Assembly (NCBI GenBank): GCA_048493715.1
Contig: JBGDCZ010000019.1
Span: 1-44,316 of the forward strand
Reading direction: 5' to 3'
Origin: Arsenophonus sp048493715
GTDB taxonomy: Bacteria > Pseudomonadota > Gammaproteobacteria > Enterobacterales > Enterobacteriaceae
Length of the DNA: 44,316 nt
The position numbers and the translations under genes are program-made. The notes under the pieces were generated by a model that was given only the letters and a program-made list of their open reading frames with translations, did no database searches and was not told the origin of the DNA. Each line of letters opens with the position of its first letter. Position 1 is the stretch's first letter. Positions 11,201-20,125 of this stretch are shown piece after piece.

Positions 11201-11362
11201 ACCTTTTTATTGCTAATGATGTATTTAGCATAATGCTATAAAAGCGTTATGTCATTACCAGTGCTTAATATCTCTATGATAGAATGTGAATTAATATGAG
11301 CATATAATAATGGCTATATTTAGCTCCTCTAACAAAGTTTTACATTCAATGGTAATAAATTT

Positions 11363-12205
11363 ATGTTAAGTTATCGTCACAGTTTCCATGCTGGTAATCA
11401 TGCAGATGTATTGAAGCATATTGTACAAAGTTTGATTATTGAATCTCTGAAGGAAAAAGAAACGCCTTTTCTTTATCTTGATACTCACGCCGGGGTTGGC
11501 CGTTATCAACTATCAGGTAATCATGCGGGCAAGACTGAAGAATATCTTGCAGGAATTGTGTGTTTATGGAAAAGAGATGATTTACCAGCAGAGTTAGCTG
11601 CTTACCTAGCAGTATTGACTAAACTTAATGCGAAAGGTGATCTTCATTATTATCCGGGGTCGCCATTATTGGCTAAGTTTTTATTACGTGAACAGGATAA
11701 ACTGATATTGTCTGAATTACATTCCAGCGATTATCCATTATTGCGTGCAGAATTTGTTAAAGACAGGCGAGCACAAGTTTTACGGCAAGACGGTTTTCAA
11801 CAGTTAAAATCTAAGTTACCGCCATTAAGTCGACGGGGGATTATTTTGATTGATCCATCTTATGAATTAAAATCAGATTATCAGTCAGTCGTTAACGGTA
11901 TTTTGGCAGGTTATAAACGATTTGCCACCGGAATTTATGCTATCTGGTATCCGGTCGTTTTGCGGCAGCAAGTTAAGCGTATGATTCATGGACTGCAAAA
12001 TAGTGGCATTCATAAAATATTAAAGATTGAGTTGGCGGTGCGTCCGGATAGTGATCAACGAGGAATGACCGCCTCGGGAATGATAGTTATTAATCCCCCA
12101 TGGAAGTTGGAACAACAAATGCGTGTAATATTACCATGGTTGCATAAGGTCTTAGTACCTCAAGGAATAGGCCATACATGTGTAGAGTGGATTGTGTCTG
12201 AATAG
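11363..12205 (+). CDS. rlmJ: 23S rRNA (adenine-2030-N6)-methyltransferase RlmJ
   Basis: RlmJ transfers a methyl group from S-adenosylmethionine to N6 of A2030 in 23S rRNA. The 280-residue product matches the family length and begins with the characteristic MLSYRHSFHAGNHADVLKH. The SAM-binding motif is FLYLDTHAGVGRY. The catalytic motif IV reads LIDPSYE instead of LIDPPYE, a Pro-to-Ser change beside the catalytic Asp; Asp and Tyr are kept. The C-terminus GMIVINPPWKLEQQM is conserved. It sits just before gor, the same pairing as in E. coli (yhiR-gor). Likely functional, subject to the motif change. Confidence 0.97.
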   Translation: MLSYRHSFHAGNHADVLKHIVQSLIIESLKEKETPFLYLDTHAGVGRYQLSGNHAGKTEEYLAGIVCLWKRDDLPAELAAYLAVLTKLNAKGDLHYYPGSPLLAKFLLREQDKLILSELHSSDYPLLRAEFVKDRRAQVLRQDGFQQLKSKLPPLSRRGIILIDPSYELKSDYQSVVNGILAGYKRFATGIYAIWYPVVLRQQVKRMIHGLQNSGIHKILKIELAVRPDSDQRGMTASGMIVINPPWKLEQQMRVILPWLHKVLVPQGIGHTCVEWIVSE

Positions 12206-12317
12206 ACTTTTATTGCTCTTAGTAGCTTGGCAGTTTTTAACGGGTTATTTATAAATAGTCAGTATGAGAATATTCGCTAACCTGCAATTTAATTAATAAA
12301 ATGGAAACAAATTAACG

Positions 12318-13670
12318 ATGAGTGAGCATTATAATTATATTGCTATTGGTGGTGGCAGCGGTGGCATTGCTTCAATAAATCGGGCGGCCATGTATGGTCA
12401 GAAATGTGCGCTTATTGAAGCAAAAGCATTAGGTGGAACTTGTGTTAATGTTGGTTGTGTACCCAAAAAGATCATGTGGTATGCTGCACAGGTTGCAGAA
12501 GCGATTCAGGTTTACGGCCCCGGTTATGGTTTTAATACCCATATTAATCAATTTGACTGGCAGAAATTGATCACCAATCGGCAAAGCTATATTAATCGTG
12601 TTCATCAATCTTATGAACTTAGTTTGAGTTCCAATAAGGTCAAGGTAATTAATGGGTTTGCGCGTTTTATTGATGCTCATACCATTGAGGTTAATGGTAG
12701 CAAGTTAACCGCAGATCATATACTTGTCGCTACTGGTGGGCGAACTGTTTGGCCTGATATTCCAGGGGCAGAATATGGGATAGATTCAGATGGTTTTTTT
12801 CAGTTGCCATATTTACCTAAACGAATTGCGGTTGTTGGTGCTGGTTACATTGCTGTTGAGTTAGCTGGTGTGTTGAATGCTTTGGGTAGTGAGACACATT
12901 TGTTTGTTCGTCGGCATACCCCTTTGCGCCATTTTGATCCTATAATAGTAAAATCACTGGTCGGCATAATGAAAGATGAAGGGCCAACATTGCATACCGA
13001 ATCCGTTCCCAAAGCCGTTATTAAAAATTCTGATGGTAGTTTAACCTTGCAGTTAGAAAATGGCAAAGCACAAACCGTTGATACCTTAATATGGGCAATT
13101 GGTCGTCAACCAATGACCGATAATCTGGCTCTTAATGTGGCTGGTGTAGAACGGGATAGTAAAGGCTATATTAAAGTTGATAAATTCCAGAACACTAACG
13201 TTGAGCGAGTATATGCGGTCGGCGATAATACCGGTACGGTTGAGTTAACTCCAGTTGCTGTAGCAGCCGGTCGCCGTTTAGCAGAGCGGCTATTTAATAA
13301 TAAACCTAATGAATATCTGGATTATACTAATATACCGACAGTGGTATTTAGTCATCCGCCAATTGGTACCGTTGGTTTAACTGAACCGCAAGCAAAAGAA
13401 AAATTTGGCGACTATAATATTAAAGTATACGAAACTTCTTTTGTTTCAATGTACACAGCGGTAACGACTCATCGTCAACCCTGTCTCATGAAGTTAGTTT
13501 GTGTTGGTAAAGAAGAAAAAATTGTCGGTATTCATGGCATTGGTTTTGGTATGGATGAAATCTTACAAGGTTTTGCGGTTGCATTAAAAATGGGAGCAAC
13601 TAAGCAAGATTTTGATAATACAGTTGCTATTCATCCAACGGCAGCCGAAGAATTCGTGACCATGAAATAA
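12318..13670 (+). CDS. gor: Glutathione reductase
   Basis: This FAD flavoenzyme reduces oxidised glutathione with NADPH in the cytoplasm. At 450 residues it equals the E. coli length. The order is FAD-binding GGGSGGIASINRAA, redox disulfide GGTCVNVGCVPKK (about residues 38-50), NADPH Rossmann motif GAGYIAVELAG, NADPH-selecting arginines in FVRRHTPLR, second FAD motif VYAVGDNTG, and catalytic HPTAAEE near the C-terminus. All active residues are present and no lesion is visible. It lies 112 bases after rlmJ. Retention fits a need for thiol redox even though the glutathione-gated K+ efflux genes kefGB are broken downstream. Confidence 0.98.
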   Translation: MSEHYNYIAIGGGSGGIASINRAAMYGQKCALIEAKALGGTCVNVGCVPKKIMWYAAQVAEAIQVYGPGYGFNTHINQFDWQKLITNRQSYINRVHQSYELSLSSNKVKVINGFARFIDAHTIEVNGSKLTADHILVATGGRTVWPDIPGAEYGIDSDGFFQLPYLPKRIAVVGAGYIAVELAGVLNALGSETHLFVRRHTPLRHFDPIIVKSLVGIMKDEGPTLHTESVPKAVIKNSDGSLTLQLENGKAQTVDTLIWAIGRQPMTDNLALNVAGVERDSKGYIKVDKFQNTNVERVYAVGDNTGTVELTPVAVAAGRRLAERLFNNKPNEYLDYTNIPTVVFSHPPIGTVGLTEPQAKEKFGDYNIKVYETSFVSMYTAVTTHRQPCLMKLVCVGKEEKIVGIHGIGFGMDEILQGFAVALKMGATKQDFDNTVAIHPTAAEEFVTMK

Positions 13671-14152
13671 TTGCTGTCTTATCAGTGGTTATTTCCATTT
13701 ATAGATTCTTATCTTGTGAATTAAATTATTAGTTGATGTTCACTCGAGCGGTAATTAATTGATGGTACGTACTGTTAGCTATTGTAACAGTACCTATTTT
13801 ATTTATAGTTGGATGCATATAGTAAAACAGGCTAGTGTCAGGCTGACGAGTTAATGTTTTTAATACATAATAAGTATTTGTTTGTTACCGGTAGAGTATG
13901 ATGATATAAGTAAAAAGGCAGCGACCAATCGTTTAAAATCTTTCAATATTCTCCTACGGTATTAAATAAAGCTAATCTCTTAAGCTATTGCTGCCAATCT
14001 ACACCATTTATATTAATGCAAACAACTTATTAGTAATAATATGACAATAAAAAATTACCTTAATCTAAAAAAATACTATGATATTAATCACTTAATATTT
14101 ACGTAATAAATAGCTAATTATTTTTACGGTTTATTTTTATAAGCTCTCTTAA
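13671..14152. other. Intergenic stretch between gor and mobB
   Basis: About 480 bases with no credible coding region. A hairpin (separate entry) probably ends gor transcription. This is a synteny breakpoint relative to E. coli, where gor and mobBA are far apart. No insertion-sequence ends are apparent. Confidence 0.5.
13769..13803 (+). terminator. Probable gor terminator
   Basis: GTACTGTTA (13769-13777) pairs perfectly with TAACAGTAC (13785-13793) across a 7-base loop, followed by CTATTTTATTT. It lies about 100 bases after the gor stop. The T-tract is interrupted, so strength is uncertain. Confidence 0.6.
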
Positions 14153-14710
14153 TTATTTCCACAATAATACCCTATTATTATTGATTTTTTTACCATCTGC
14201 ATTTAACCAATTAATAATATAATCGGCTATTTGTTCAACAGAGTTAATATCCAGCTGTATAAGTTGGGTCGCTTGTTTGTTATCACTTGCTACTGCGATC
14301 ACATGTTGATCTAAGACATCAAAGACATCAGCGAAAGGTCGGTTAGTGCTCGTACGGTAAGGAGCAATTTTGGGAATACTTTCTTCCTTAAATCCTTCAA
14401 CTAAAATTAAATCGATTTGTTGAGGATCAAATTTATTGGCTAAATAAGCTAAATCGAGGCTGGAATTTTTTGGTATTTCTGTCATTAATGCCCAACACCT
14501 GTTGACAGGCAATTAACGTTTGCCTGGCTCCGGCTTGGCGTAATTGGTAACTATCTTTGGTAGGGTTATCAATGTCCATGTCATGGTGGGTATGTTTGAT
14601 GACCCCGATTTGAACATTCTTTTTGTGTAAATTTTCTTTAATAGTGTTGTTTTCCCTGTGCCGCTGTAACCAGTTATTCCAAGCAATGGAATTGAGTTTT
14701 TATTGATCAT
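14153..14710 (-). pseudogene. mobB: Molybdopterin-guanine dinucleotide biosynthesis protein MobB, degraded
   Basis: MobB is a GTP-binding accessory protein of bis-MGD cofactor synthesis. The start MINKNSIPLLGITGYSGTGK contains the P-loop GYSGTGKTTLLKK. A frameshift follows within about ten codons of the P-loop. The central HTHHDMD and DSYQLRQAG segments are in another frame, and the main frame resumes at about 14510 (RCWALMTEIPKNSSLDLAYL; DLILVEGFKEESIPKIAPYR; HVIAVASD). Thus at least two frameshifts separate P-loop and C-terminal half. It overlaps the end of mobA by 11 bases, matching the mobAB operon. Unless the indels are sequencing errors, it is inactive. Confidence 0.92.
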
Positions 14711-15291
14711 TTGTTTGTTGTTGCTCCCATTGATAGCATTCTGCTAAGGTATTCAGATTAGCAAAATTTTGCTCAGAACTGGCAAAATTTACTGCTGAAG
14801 CGCCTATTTTTTCCATAAAAAATATTACCTTATGCTGATGCTTAATTAAATTTTCTGCTGGTGCCGGAATAACAGAACGATGAAGTAATGCAAAAGTTGG
14901 ATGGCTAGAACAAGTGGGTGTGACATAACTACTAATATTCTCTGTGCGACCTTGCCAAAGTTTCATAACTAGTTCATCAGGAAAATCAGGTACGTCACAA
15001 GGTACAAAGGCAATCCAAGATGTTTGAGCTGCATAAAGCCCTACTAACATGCCGGCTAAGGTCGACAGAATCGGGTATGGTATCAACAATAACAGGATAT
15101 CCTGCTTGCTGATATTCGGTAATGTTTCGATTTGCATTGATGCACAGGTAATCAACTTGTGGCAAGAGTTTTGTAATAGCATATTGGTAAAGTGGTTTGC
15201 CTGCAATTTGGATCAATCCTTTATCGCGCCCATTCATCTGACGAGATTGCTCGCCGGCTAATATTACACCAGTAACTACTATTTTAGACAT
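14700..15291 (-). pseudogene. mobA: Molybdenum cofactor guanylyltransferase MobA, frameshifted
   Basis: MobA attaches GMP to molybdopterin to give the MGD cofactor used by DMSO-reductase-family enzymes. The N-terminus MSKIVVTGVILAGEQSRQMN followed by GRDKGL is the nucleotide-binding loop, usually LAGGxxxRMGGxDK; here the second Gly of LAGG is Glu. After INANRNITEYQQAGYPVIVD a frameshift near 15060 leads to LAGMLVGLYAAQTSWIAFVP and CDVPDFPDELVMKLW. I chose ATG 15291 over an upstream TTG. MobB is also broken, so the pathway step is probably lost. Confidence 0.9.
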
Positions 15292-15297
15292 ACTCAA

Positions 15298-15662
15298 TTT
15301 ACCTACCTATGCATGAAGTCTTTAATTATTACTTAATTTTATTGTAATGAAAATTTTATATTATGGATAAAGAAGAATTAAATATTCTAATATATCAATT
15401 AATTGTTAGTGAAATGATTATGGTTTATTGAGAATATTTTATCTATTAGACTATCGTGCATGCACATGCAAAATTAGTCGCAAATAAATTACTGTAATTT
15501 TAAAACGGATGGAGTAATTTGAAATGCTGATGGCAGCCTGATTATTATTAATAATCAATGTCAATATATTAGTAATGATCACTCTGAATGTAGTAGAATC
15601 AATAGCGAGAAATAGAATGTATTTTATTTACTAGATTGAGTAAAATTTAAAATCATTATTCC
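15298..15662. other. Intergenic stretch upstream of mobA
   Basis: About 365 AT-rich bases. It must hold the mobA promoter on the minus strand, but I cannot place one with confidence. No coding region, RNA gene or repeat is recognised. Confidence 0.45.
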
Positions 15663-15859
15663 TTACTTAAGGAGGATACTTATTCTCTTACCGCTTTCAC
15701 CCTTGCGTATGCCATTACAACCATCTACATCAAATTGATAAATCAATCCCTTTTCTGTTATTTCTATGTTACGTAGCTTGATTATTTTTAACACTTTTTC
15801 GTTATAAAAAATAGCCATGCCAGGTTTTAATCTTTGAAAAGTTGTTTTACGTTGAACAT
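15663..15859 (-). pseudogene. Small unrecognised protein gene, frameshifted
   Basis: An ATG at 15859, preceded on the minus strand by GGAAAG, opens MFNVKQLF. One frame change near codon 9 then gives QRLKPGMAIFYNEKVLKIIK, LRNIEITEKGLIYQFDVDGC, NGIRKGESGKR and ISILLK, about 65 residues in all. The pattern (a short basic beta-rich protein with PGMAI and a single Cys) looks like a compact domain, but I do not recognise the family. The intact C-terminal part could start at ATG 15818 (51 residues). It stands alone in the accessory stretch between mobA and the nitrilase gene. Confidence 0.5.
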
Positions 15860-16298
15860 ATTAACTTTCCTAAAAATACTTTCATAGAAGATTAAAAAAA
15901 ATTGAGTCAATTAAGACTAACTATGCCTATTAATTAGTTATGATAATATTAAATCTAAAAAATTTTTTGGCAAAGCATTCGAAAACCAGTTTACTTTTAA
16001 ATTTTAAAGCTGAATTGGTACACTATAGAGAGAAATTAACGTTTACATAATCTTATCTCCAAATTATTTGATTATAAATATTTATATAAAATAAATTTCC
16101 CTAGTGCTGGCAAAAACTTTCAATTAAACTGCAAAACAATTTTATAATATTTAATGAACTACTATTTTTGATATTTAATTTGATATTTTGTAATTATAAA
16201 ACCGGGTATTATATTGGTAAATATCTAGATCTTAGGTATTGTTGTAGATAAAAATTATTAATATAGTTAACAACTTAATTATTTTATAGGAATAAATT
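15860..16298. other. Intergenic stretch before the nitrilase-family gene
   Basis: About 440 very AT-rich bases between two diverging genes. No coding region is visible. An AGGA at 16288-16291 precedes the TTG start of the next gene. Promoters for both sides are expected here, but none stands out. Confidence 0.45.
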
Positions 16299-17123
16299 TT
16301 GCTACAGATTGCGCTTGCTCAAATTGATACAACTCTGAGCGATAAGGAAAGTAATTTATTAAAAATAAAGAGGTTATGTCAAAAAGCGGCATTGAATAAC
16401 ACTGATATTATCTGTTTCCCTGAATTAGCAACAACTAGATATTCACCAGAATTACTAGGTGCTAAATTATGGTCTCTCAGTGAGTCATGTGGAGAAGAAA
16501 CCGATCAGTTATTAAGTGAACTCTCAACACAATTAAATTTAACCAGTATTTGTGGATTTATTGAGCGCGGTGAGATTTTAGGTAAAGTTTTTAATTCGGC
16601 AGGTGTTTGGACACCAAACAATAAAAGTTGGATTGGAACATTTCAAAAAATACATTTAGTTAATCATGAAAGAACTTGGTTTGCCGCTGGCAAGAATATA
16701 CTGATATTTGAGACACCAAAGTATCGTATTGGTGTAATAGTTTGTCATGATGCCGGTTTTCCTGAACTAGAGAGAATTTTAGCCTTGAAAGGAGCGGATA
16801 TCTTGTTTCTTCCCGCTGCCTGGTATAAAGAAAATAAAGATATTTGGTTGATAAATTGTGCTAGTCGAGCTTTGGAAAATGGTATTCATTTAGCAGCTGT
16901 AAATAGGTGGGGCAAAGAAAAAAATCTGACTTTTTTGGTGGCAGTCAATTAATAGGAGCGCATGGTCAGTCATTAAAAGTCGCATCTTGTAATGGTGAAG
17001 ATCTTGCTTTTTGCAAAGTTGATTTTAACTTACAAGCAAAAAGCAGATTAGAGATATCTTATTCCTTATTTACGGGATAGACGAACGGATATTTATTCTA
17101 TTGAATATTTATCTAAAAAATGA
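16299..17123 (+). pseudogene. Carbon-nitrogen hydrolase (nitrilase superfamily), frameshifted near the C-terminus
   Basis: Nitrilase-superfamily amidohydrolase; substrate unknown. The start is TTG, 7 bases after AGGA. The catalytic triad is readable: Glu in IICFPELATTRYSP, Lys in FQKIHLVNHERTWF, Cys in IGVIVCHDAGFPELERIL. So 217 residues including the triad are open. Then, at a run of six T near 16931, the frame shifts to FFGGSQLIGAHGQSLKVASC. A second shift near 17070 restores PYLRDRRTDIYS, the family's usual C-terminal motif. Its 3' end overlaps that of the convergent permease gene by about 11 bases. Hydrolase, permease and regulator side by side suggest a former uptake-and-hydrolysis module for a nitrogenous compound. 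The truncated product would lack the C-terminal beta layer. Confidence 0.85.
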
Positions 17124-18394
17124 CCGCTTTATTTTTTTGTTGAATAATAAAGCTCAGTATCCAATATGCGATACTGGCGCTTAATAAGAGTCCAATGATG
17201 GTATGCCAAAGTCTGTTGTAGCGCCAATAACACTGCCTAATATACAGGATATAATGGCATTCCAGCCGATCAAAGGTATTGAACTTAAATTTGGTAGTTC
17301 ATCAGTTTGTCTAGAAGAATCGAGTAATTTACGAATGATATAATAATCAGTTAACATCACGCCAATAATAGGAGGGAAAAGGATACCGAGAAAAATGAGA
17401 AAGCCGATAAATTTTTCTAGCATGCCTAAAACAGATAATATTGTTCCTATACAGCCTAAAGTAATTGTTAGCCAAACGTAAGATAATTTTTTGCCAGTTA
17501 ATCCTTCAACAGCACTAGCAACACCTAATGATGAAGAATAAAGATTCAAGTCATTAATTTTTATGGCTGATAAAATAACGGTAAGAAGACCTATCCATCC
17601 GGCTGTTTGTCCCATGGTTGTTACTACGTCATGGGTACTAGTGCATGAGCAATTAATATTGCAATACCATTAACAACAAATTCGCCGATGACAATCGATG
17701 TTAAAGTCATCCAAAAAACGTGCTTACTATTTTGACAATAGCGGCTAATATCTGGCGTTGTGAATGCGCCGGTCATATCCGCCAACGACTGTGGTAATTG
17801 CAGCACTTAGGCTCATTGTTATACCATTAGGTTTAGTAGTTATTAGATTGATAGTATTATGATCTTTTACTAACAGAAAGAAAATCCAACCCACTACCAC
17901 ACAAAATAATGGTACTGAAATTTTTGCTGTCTAATTTAAAGCTTTAACACCGAAAGCAACTTAATGTTGTTAACACTAAGCCTGAGATGATAGCAGCACA
18001 ACTAAAACCGAACCAATTATTAGTAGAATAATTTAGGCTTTTAGCTAAAATTGAATTTTGTATACCAAACCAGCCTAATAAACTAACAGTGATAATTATT
18101 CCGACCAGTGCTGAGCCTATACGCCCAAATCCGCACCAGCGAGAAAGTAAACTAATTGAATCCTTCTTTTGCGCCTGCAATCCCCAAGCCCAAACTTAAT
18201 GATTCTAATATTAGGGTACCAAATAATGTTGCTATCATTGCTTGTTCAAATGTCATTGCGTGACCCAACATTGCGCCAAGCATAAATTGTGATAGTGAGG
18301 TCATTTGCCCTATTCTGATTAGTGTTACATTTAATAAACTCAATCTAGCACTAAAAGGCACTCTATATAATGGATATGATGCGTGATCAGACAT
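17113..18394 (-). pseudogene. Cytosine-permease-like transporter (NCS1, CodB-like), degraded
   Basis: Multi-pass NCS1-type permease for a nucleobase or related compound. The start MSDHASYPLYRVPFSARLSL resembles the CodB-like N-terminus. Further pieces in order are SRWCGFGRIGSALVGIIITV, GWFGIQNSILAKSLNYST, GVKALNLTAKISVPLFCVVV, MGQTAGWIGLLTVILSAIKI, NDLNLYSSSLGVASAVEGL, and FPPIIGVMLTDYYIIRK. These are typical of the family (WFGIQ; ND-LYS-SL; ML-DYY--R). Frameshifts lie near 18170, 17945, 17810, 17620 and 17185, with extra stops. No functional carrier is possible. It converges on the nitrilase gene and is preceded by the LuxR-type gene on the same strand. Confidence 0.88.
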
Positions 18395-18425
18395 ATATTA
18401 TTCCTCGTGTTGTTTTGTGTTTGAT

Positions 18426-19093
18426 TTATTTAACAAATTTTATTTCATTTTTTAGAAATTTTTGTGGAACATATCTATCAAAACTGGTTGATTTACAGTA
18501 TTCGATAAGCTGTCTTAAGCAATGTACATCCGCTTTTTTATAAATATTCTTCAGATGGACTTCTACATTTTGGATCGCAATATTTAAACATTTAGCTATT
18601 TCTTTACTACTAAGTTTTTGATGAGCAAGGAAAACGATATCAAGCTCTCTATTGGAAAAAAGATCATTAGGAGGAGTAAATAAATATACAGAAGGATGGG
18701 AGATATTTATACTTAAGTTGGCTAATTCACGTCCGTGATAAATTGTCCCTATAATTTCACCGGATCTATTGTAAAACGGGCGCTTTTCAAAAAAGTATGG
18801 TTTTAATTTTTTTCTTTAAAATTAAATGAGGTCTGAATAACAGCCTCTTTTTTGTCATTAAGAATTACATTATTATCGTGTACTATCAAATCTGAAGATA
18901 GTTCTGCAACCGGGTGAGGTAACTCACTATCAAGTATCCCTTCTATATTAAAATCGAGCTTTATTCCTAGATGACTAAAGTTATTAGCATAAACATATCT
19001 CGAATCTAATTCTTTAATTCCTCAGGGATCTTTCTCATGTTTTAAAAAGGAATATAAGCTACCTAACTCTTTGTCTGATATAGTTTTTTCCAT
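18426..19093 (-). pseudogene. LuxR-type regulator with N-terminal sensor region, degraded
   Basis: The C-terminal half carries a LuxR/FixJ helix-turn-helix: SNRELDIVFLAHQKLSSKEI followed by AKCLNIAIQNVEVHLKNIYK and KADV. The N-terminal half (MEKTISDKELGSLYSFLKHE; GIKELDSRYVYANN) resembles the PAS-like sensory regions joined to such domains. A TGA at 19022-19024 interrupts the N-terminal half at codon 24, and a frameshift near 18818 (run of T) separates sensor from HTH. It lies just upstream of the CodB-like permease on the same strand, so it may have regulated that module. Probably inactive; the ligand is unknown. Confidence 0.75.
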
Positions 19094-19148
19094 GAATTAA
19101 CCTTTTATTTTTAATAATGGCTAACCCTTTTGATGAAAAAATAATATC

Positions 19149-19445
19149 TCATGTTTTGACTTTTAAATTTCTCATTAAATTTTGTTGCTTAGTATTCATT
19201 GTATTAACAATAAAATTATGGCCGGTCATATTTAAATAGCTATTTGACCCCATTTCAGACGGATGAATACTAAGCTGACCAGTAATAATTTGCTCATCTT
19301 TTGAATATGATTGAATAGAGGTATTTACTAATGTTTGTGAATTTACTTTAAATACTATAGAAATATCTGACAGGGTAGTACTGCTTTGCTGTAGATTAGC
19401 GCTAACATTAGTAAAATACCAATCATGCTTAAAGTAATCAAACAT
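19149..19445 (-). CDS. Unrecognised small protein
   Basis: An open frame of 98 codons starting MFDYFKHDWYFTNVSANLQQ. I preferred this ATG because GAGGGA lies about 6 bases upstream; an earlier ATG would add five residues (MRDRK). The product is polar, rich in Ser/Thr/Asn, and has no signal peptide, membrane segment or cysteine. Patterns such as SDISIVFKVNSQTLVNTSIQ suggest beta strands. I do not recognise the family and cannot assign a function. It is one of the few undamaged frames in the accessory stretch, next to the LuxR-type remnant on the same strand. Confidence 0.5.
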   Translation of the reverse strand: MFDYFKHDWYFTNVSANLQQSSTTLSDISIVFKVNSQTLVNTSIQSYSKDEQIITGQLSIHPSEMGSNSYLNMTGHNFIVNTMNTKQQNLMRNLKVKT

Positions 19446-19783
19446 TTTTCGATCCCTCATTTCAAGAGTGACGATTTAAATCGAGTATAAATTTGTAGGG
19501 CGGTAAGTCTTACTTGTTAGAATTTCCTAACGCAAATATTACTTTAACCGAATTGTATTATATGAAACAACCGTTAATTAAAGAATTTATATTTAAACGT
19601 TGGTATGTAATTTGTTAATGATAGATTTATCGTATTGGTTGTACTAAGAAAAAACGCTGATATTGATAATTATTATTTACATTTTTAGTAACAAATAATT
19701 TGTTTTTGCCAGATAGATTATTTTCGAATCAGCAGACGTTAATGCTTTATCAATAGCTAATAAATATCAAAATTTGGCAATGC
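19446..19783. other. Intergenic stretch between the small gene and cutA
   Basis: About 340 AT-rich bases with no coding region or RNA that I recognise. The promoter of the small minus-strand gene is expected near 19460-19520. No repeat or terminator stands out. Confidence 0.4.
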
Positions 19784-20125
19784 TTAATTTAAAGATTCAT
19801 TAAGCCAGGATAAATAATTGGGAGCGCCATCGCTTACGGCTATTGCTAATAATTTAGGAATTTGATAGGGGTGATGGGTTTTAATTTGTGAAAAAACTTT
19901 TTCTTGTAGGGTGACATGCGTTTTGATGAGCATTTGTATTTCAGTCTGTTGCTCTAGCTTACCTTGCCAGTAATAAAACGAGATAGTTTTTGGTAAAAGC
20001 GTAATACAAGCAGCGAGTTTTTCACTAATTAATTTTTTAGTTATGAATTATGCAGTTGCTTCATCGGGAACAGTACAGAGAATAATCCGGATACCTTCAT
20101 TAGTCGCGATGTAAATTTGCTTCAT
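19784..20125 (-). pseudogene. cutA: Divalent-cation tolerance protein CutA, one in-frame stop
   Basis: CutA is a small trimeric cytoplasmic protein linked to copper and divalent-metal tolerance. The frame is 113 codons long (E. coli CutA has 112) and continuous except for TAA at 20048-20050 in the ATAQ region, former Gln by comparison. The segments are IRIILCTVPDEATA, KKLISEKLAACITLLPK, SFYYWQGKLEQQTEIQMLIK, IKTHHPYQIPKLLAIAV and PNYLSWLNESLN, all in family order, including the Cys of LAAC. A single C-to-T change would explain the lesion, so it is either a young pseudogene or an error at one base. It sits alone, away from the groEL-aspA-dsbD context of E. coli. Confidence 0.92.

Noticed and set aside
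13917..13998. GGCAGC...GCTGCC pairing that could suggest a tRNA-like fold
   Set aside because: There is no T-arm GTTC motif, no anticodon stem and no CCA-end context; only the two ends pair.
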